A stretch of 15,727 bases of DNA from Candidatus Bathyarchaeota archaeon (lineage in GTDB: Archaea > Thermoproteota > Bathyarchaeia > Bathyarchaeales > Bathycorpusculaceae), in assembly GCA_018396615.1 (NCBI GenBank), contig JAGTQT010000028.1, positions 1-15,727 on the forward strand. The letters run 5' to 3'. The notes under the pieces are model-generated. The model did not search any database and was not told the origin of the DNA. It worked only from the letters and a program-made list of their open reading frames with translations. Position numbers and translations under genes: made by a program. Positions 15,039 to 15,727 of the stretch are shown in pieces. Numbering within the stretch: position 1 is the first letter of the stretch; every line of letters starts with the position of its first letter.

Positions 15039-15116
15039 ATATGCTAGAGTTGGGAGAGTATCGGCTAGCATATTCTTTGACGGGTTTAATTTATTTGTAC
15101 CCGCATGCTATCATGC
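15039..15116. promoter_or_regulatory. Promoter region with nested inverted repeats and three ATGCTA boxes
   Basis: A perfect 9-bp inverted repeat, ATATGCTAG (15039-15047) and CTAGCATAT (15065-15073), lies upstream of CGGGT/ACCCG (15081-15085 with 15099-15103), which brackets a TATA-like TTTAATTTATT. Next comes GCATG-CTAT-CATGC (15103-15116). The hexamer ATGCTA occurs at 15041-15046 and 15105-15110 and inverted at 15066-15071. The TATA-like element predicts a start near 15115-15120, about 30-35 bases before the ATG at 15151. The layout suggests control of the cohesin-protein gene by a dimeric factor. Confidence 0.5.
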
Positions 15117-15150
15117 TCTTCCAAGATCTAACAGTAAAGGAGAAAGGAGA

Positions 15151-15727
15151 ATGCGTCAAGCAAACAGGAAAACAGTAGCAATATCCCTCTTGATTAGCAT
15201 ACTATTAGCTTCATCCGCTTTCGTTAAACCAAGTTTTTCGCAACCAACTACACTATTCATAAACCCGCCGGAAACCAAAGTAAATGTTTGCTCCGAGTTT
15301 ACCGTCGAGGTAAGAATCCGCGAAGTTATAGACCTTTACATGTGGGACCTCAGAGTATTCTTTAATCCCTTGCAAATCCAGTATGTGAGTGCTACTGAAG
15401 GGCCATTCCTCAGAATGCATGGGCCAACCGTTTTTGCGACAGATCCCCAACCAGACAACTTGCACATGGGGTGTTCGCTTTTGATTCCTCCAGGAGTAAG
15501 TGGAGACGGAATTCTCGCATACATTACGTTTCACTGTATAAGCCCAGGAGTCAGCCAACTACATTTCTCAGACACAATGCTCTATGATTCCAACCAGCTC
15601 CCAATCACCCACACTGCAATTGATGGAACAGTTACCCAGCTACACCAAATGTACTGGAAAGAAAACTTTACTGACTATGCCCCCAGCGGCATGCCTGACT
15701 TCGATCAGAAACAGGATGCATGGCAAA
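15151..15727 (+). CDS. Secreted cohesin-domain protein (3' end outside the window)
   Basis: Open from ATG 15151 to the right edge (192 codons, no stop). GGAG at 15139-15142 lies eight bases before the ATG. Residues 1-30 are a signal peptide (MRQANRK, hydrophobic core, SAFVKPSFS). Residues about 33-165 read as a cohesin-like beta-sandwich: 'TTLFINPPETKVNVCSEFTV', 'VIDLYMWDLRVFFNPLQIQY', 'SGDGILAYITFHCIS' and 'LHFSDTMLYDSNQLPI'. Such domains in archaeal surface proteins hold protein-protein contacts or serve as spacers outside the cell. The chain then turns to 'MYWKENFTDYAPSGMPDFDQ' and KQDAWQ, which looks like the lead-in to a second, possibly C39/papain-like, catalytic domain. That part is an inference since the window ends there. 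Confidence 0.85.
   Translation, partial: MRQANRKTVAISLLISILLASSAFVKPSFSQPTTLFINPPETKVNVCSEFTVEVRIREVIDLYMWDLRVFFNPLQIQYVSATEGPFLRMHGPTVFATDPQPDNLHMGCSLLIPPGVSGDGILAYITFHCISPGVSQLHFSDTMLYDSNQLPITHTAIDGTVTQLHQMYWKENFTDYAPSGMPDFDQKQDAWQ

Noticed and set aside
1..15727. Mobile element, CRISPR array or defence island
   Set aside because: I found no transposase, integrase, cas gene, regular repeat-spacer array or terminal inverted repeats. The gene content is ordinary metabolic, transport and surface-protein genes.

Overview
The window most likely comes from an archaeon of the TACK group, probably a Bathyarchaeia-like lineage. The grounds are A/T-rich TATA-type boxes about 25 bases upstream of starts (several transcripts look leaderless or have very short leaders), frequent TTG starts, an archaeal YkgJ-type Cys-cluster protein, secreted NosD-like beta-helix and cohesin-domain proteins of the kind common in uncultured Thermoproteota, and a C-terminal 'IPEF + membrane segment + basic tail' anchor. 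The taxon is an inference; no rRNA or other marker gene is present.

Layout. 1-142 (-): 5' end of a YkgJ-family Cys-cluster gene, running off the left edge. 143-594: mostly empty, with a possible broken small zinc-ribbon-like ORF. 595-1581 (+): membrane-anchored PD40/TolB-like propeller. 1649-2206 (-): nitroreductase-family flavoprotein, divergent from 2510-3592 (+), a cysteine-free DUF362 protein with an extra C-terminal module; the intergenic region between them is rich in dyad symmetry. 3703-3951 (+): possible two-helix membrane protein. 4028-4780 (-): SAM methyltransferase, divergent from a large secreted NosD-like beta-helix protein (5050-7835, +) that is split by one frameshift near 7270. 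7912-9603 (-): LctP-type permease. 9848-11310 (-): two-gene unit of a DUF47/PhoU-like protein and a metallophosphoesterase. 11598-14443 (+): ABC importer made of a fused double permease and a PotA/FbpC-type ATPase, with no substrate-binding protein next to it. 14455-14913 (-): MoaE, convergent with the ATPase. 15151-end (+): secreted cohesin-domain protein, open at the right edge, behind a promoter region carrying three copies of ATGCTA.

How the genes fit together. Most are singletons or short units with their own promoters, so this looks like ordinary archaeal chromosome rather than an island: no integrase, transposase, CRISPR array or tRNA is visible. The clearest functional units are the ABC permease/ATPase pair and the PhoU-like/metallophosphoesterase pair. 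MoaE beside the importer hints at, but does not prove, molybdate or tungstate as the substrate. The propeller, beta-helix and cohesin proteins are surface-exposed or exported.
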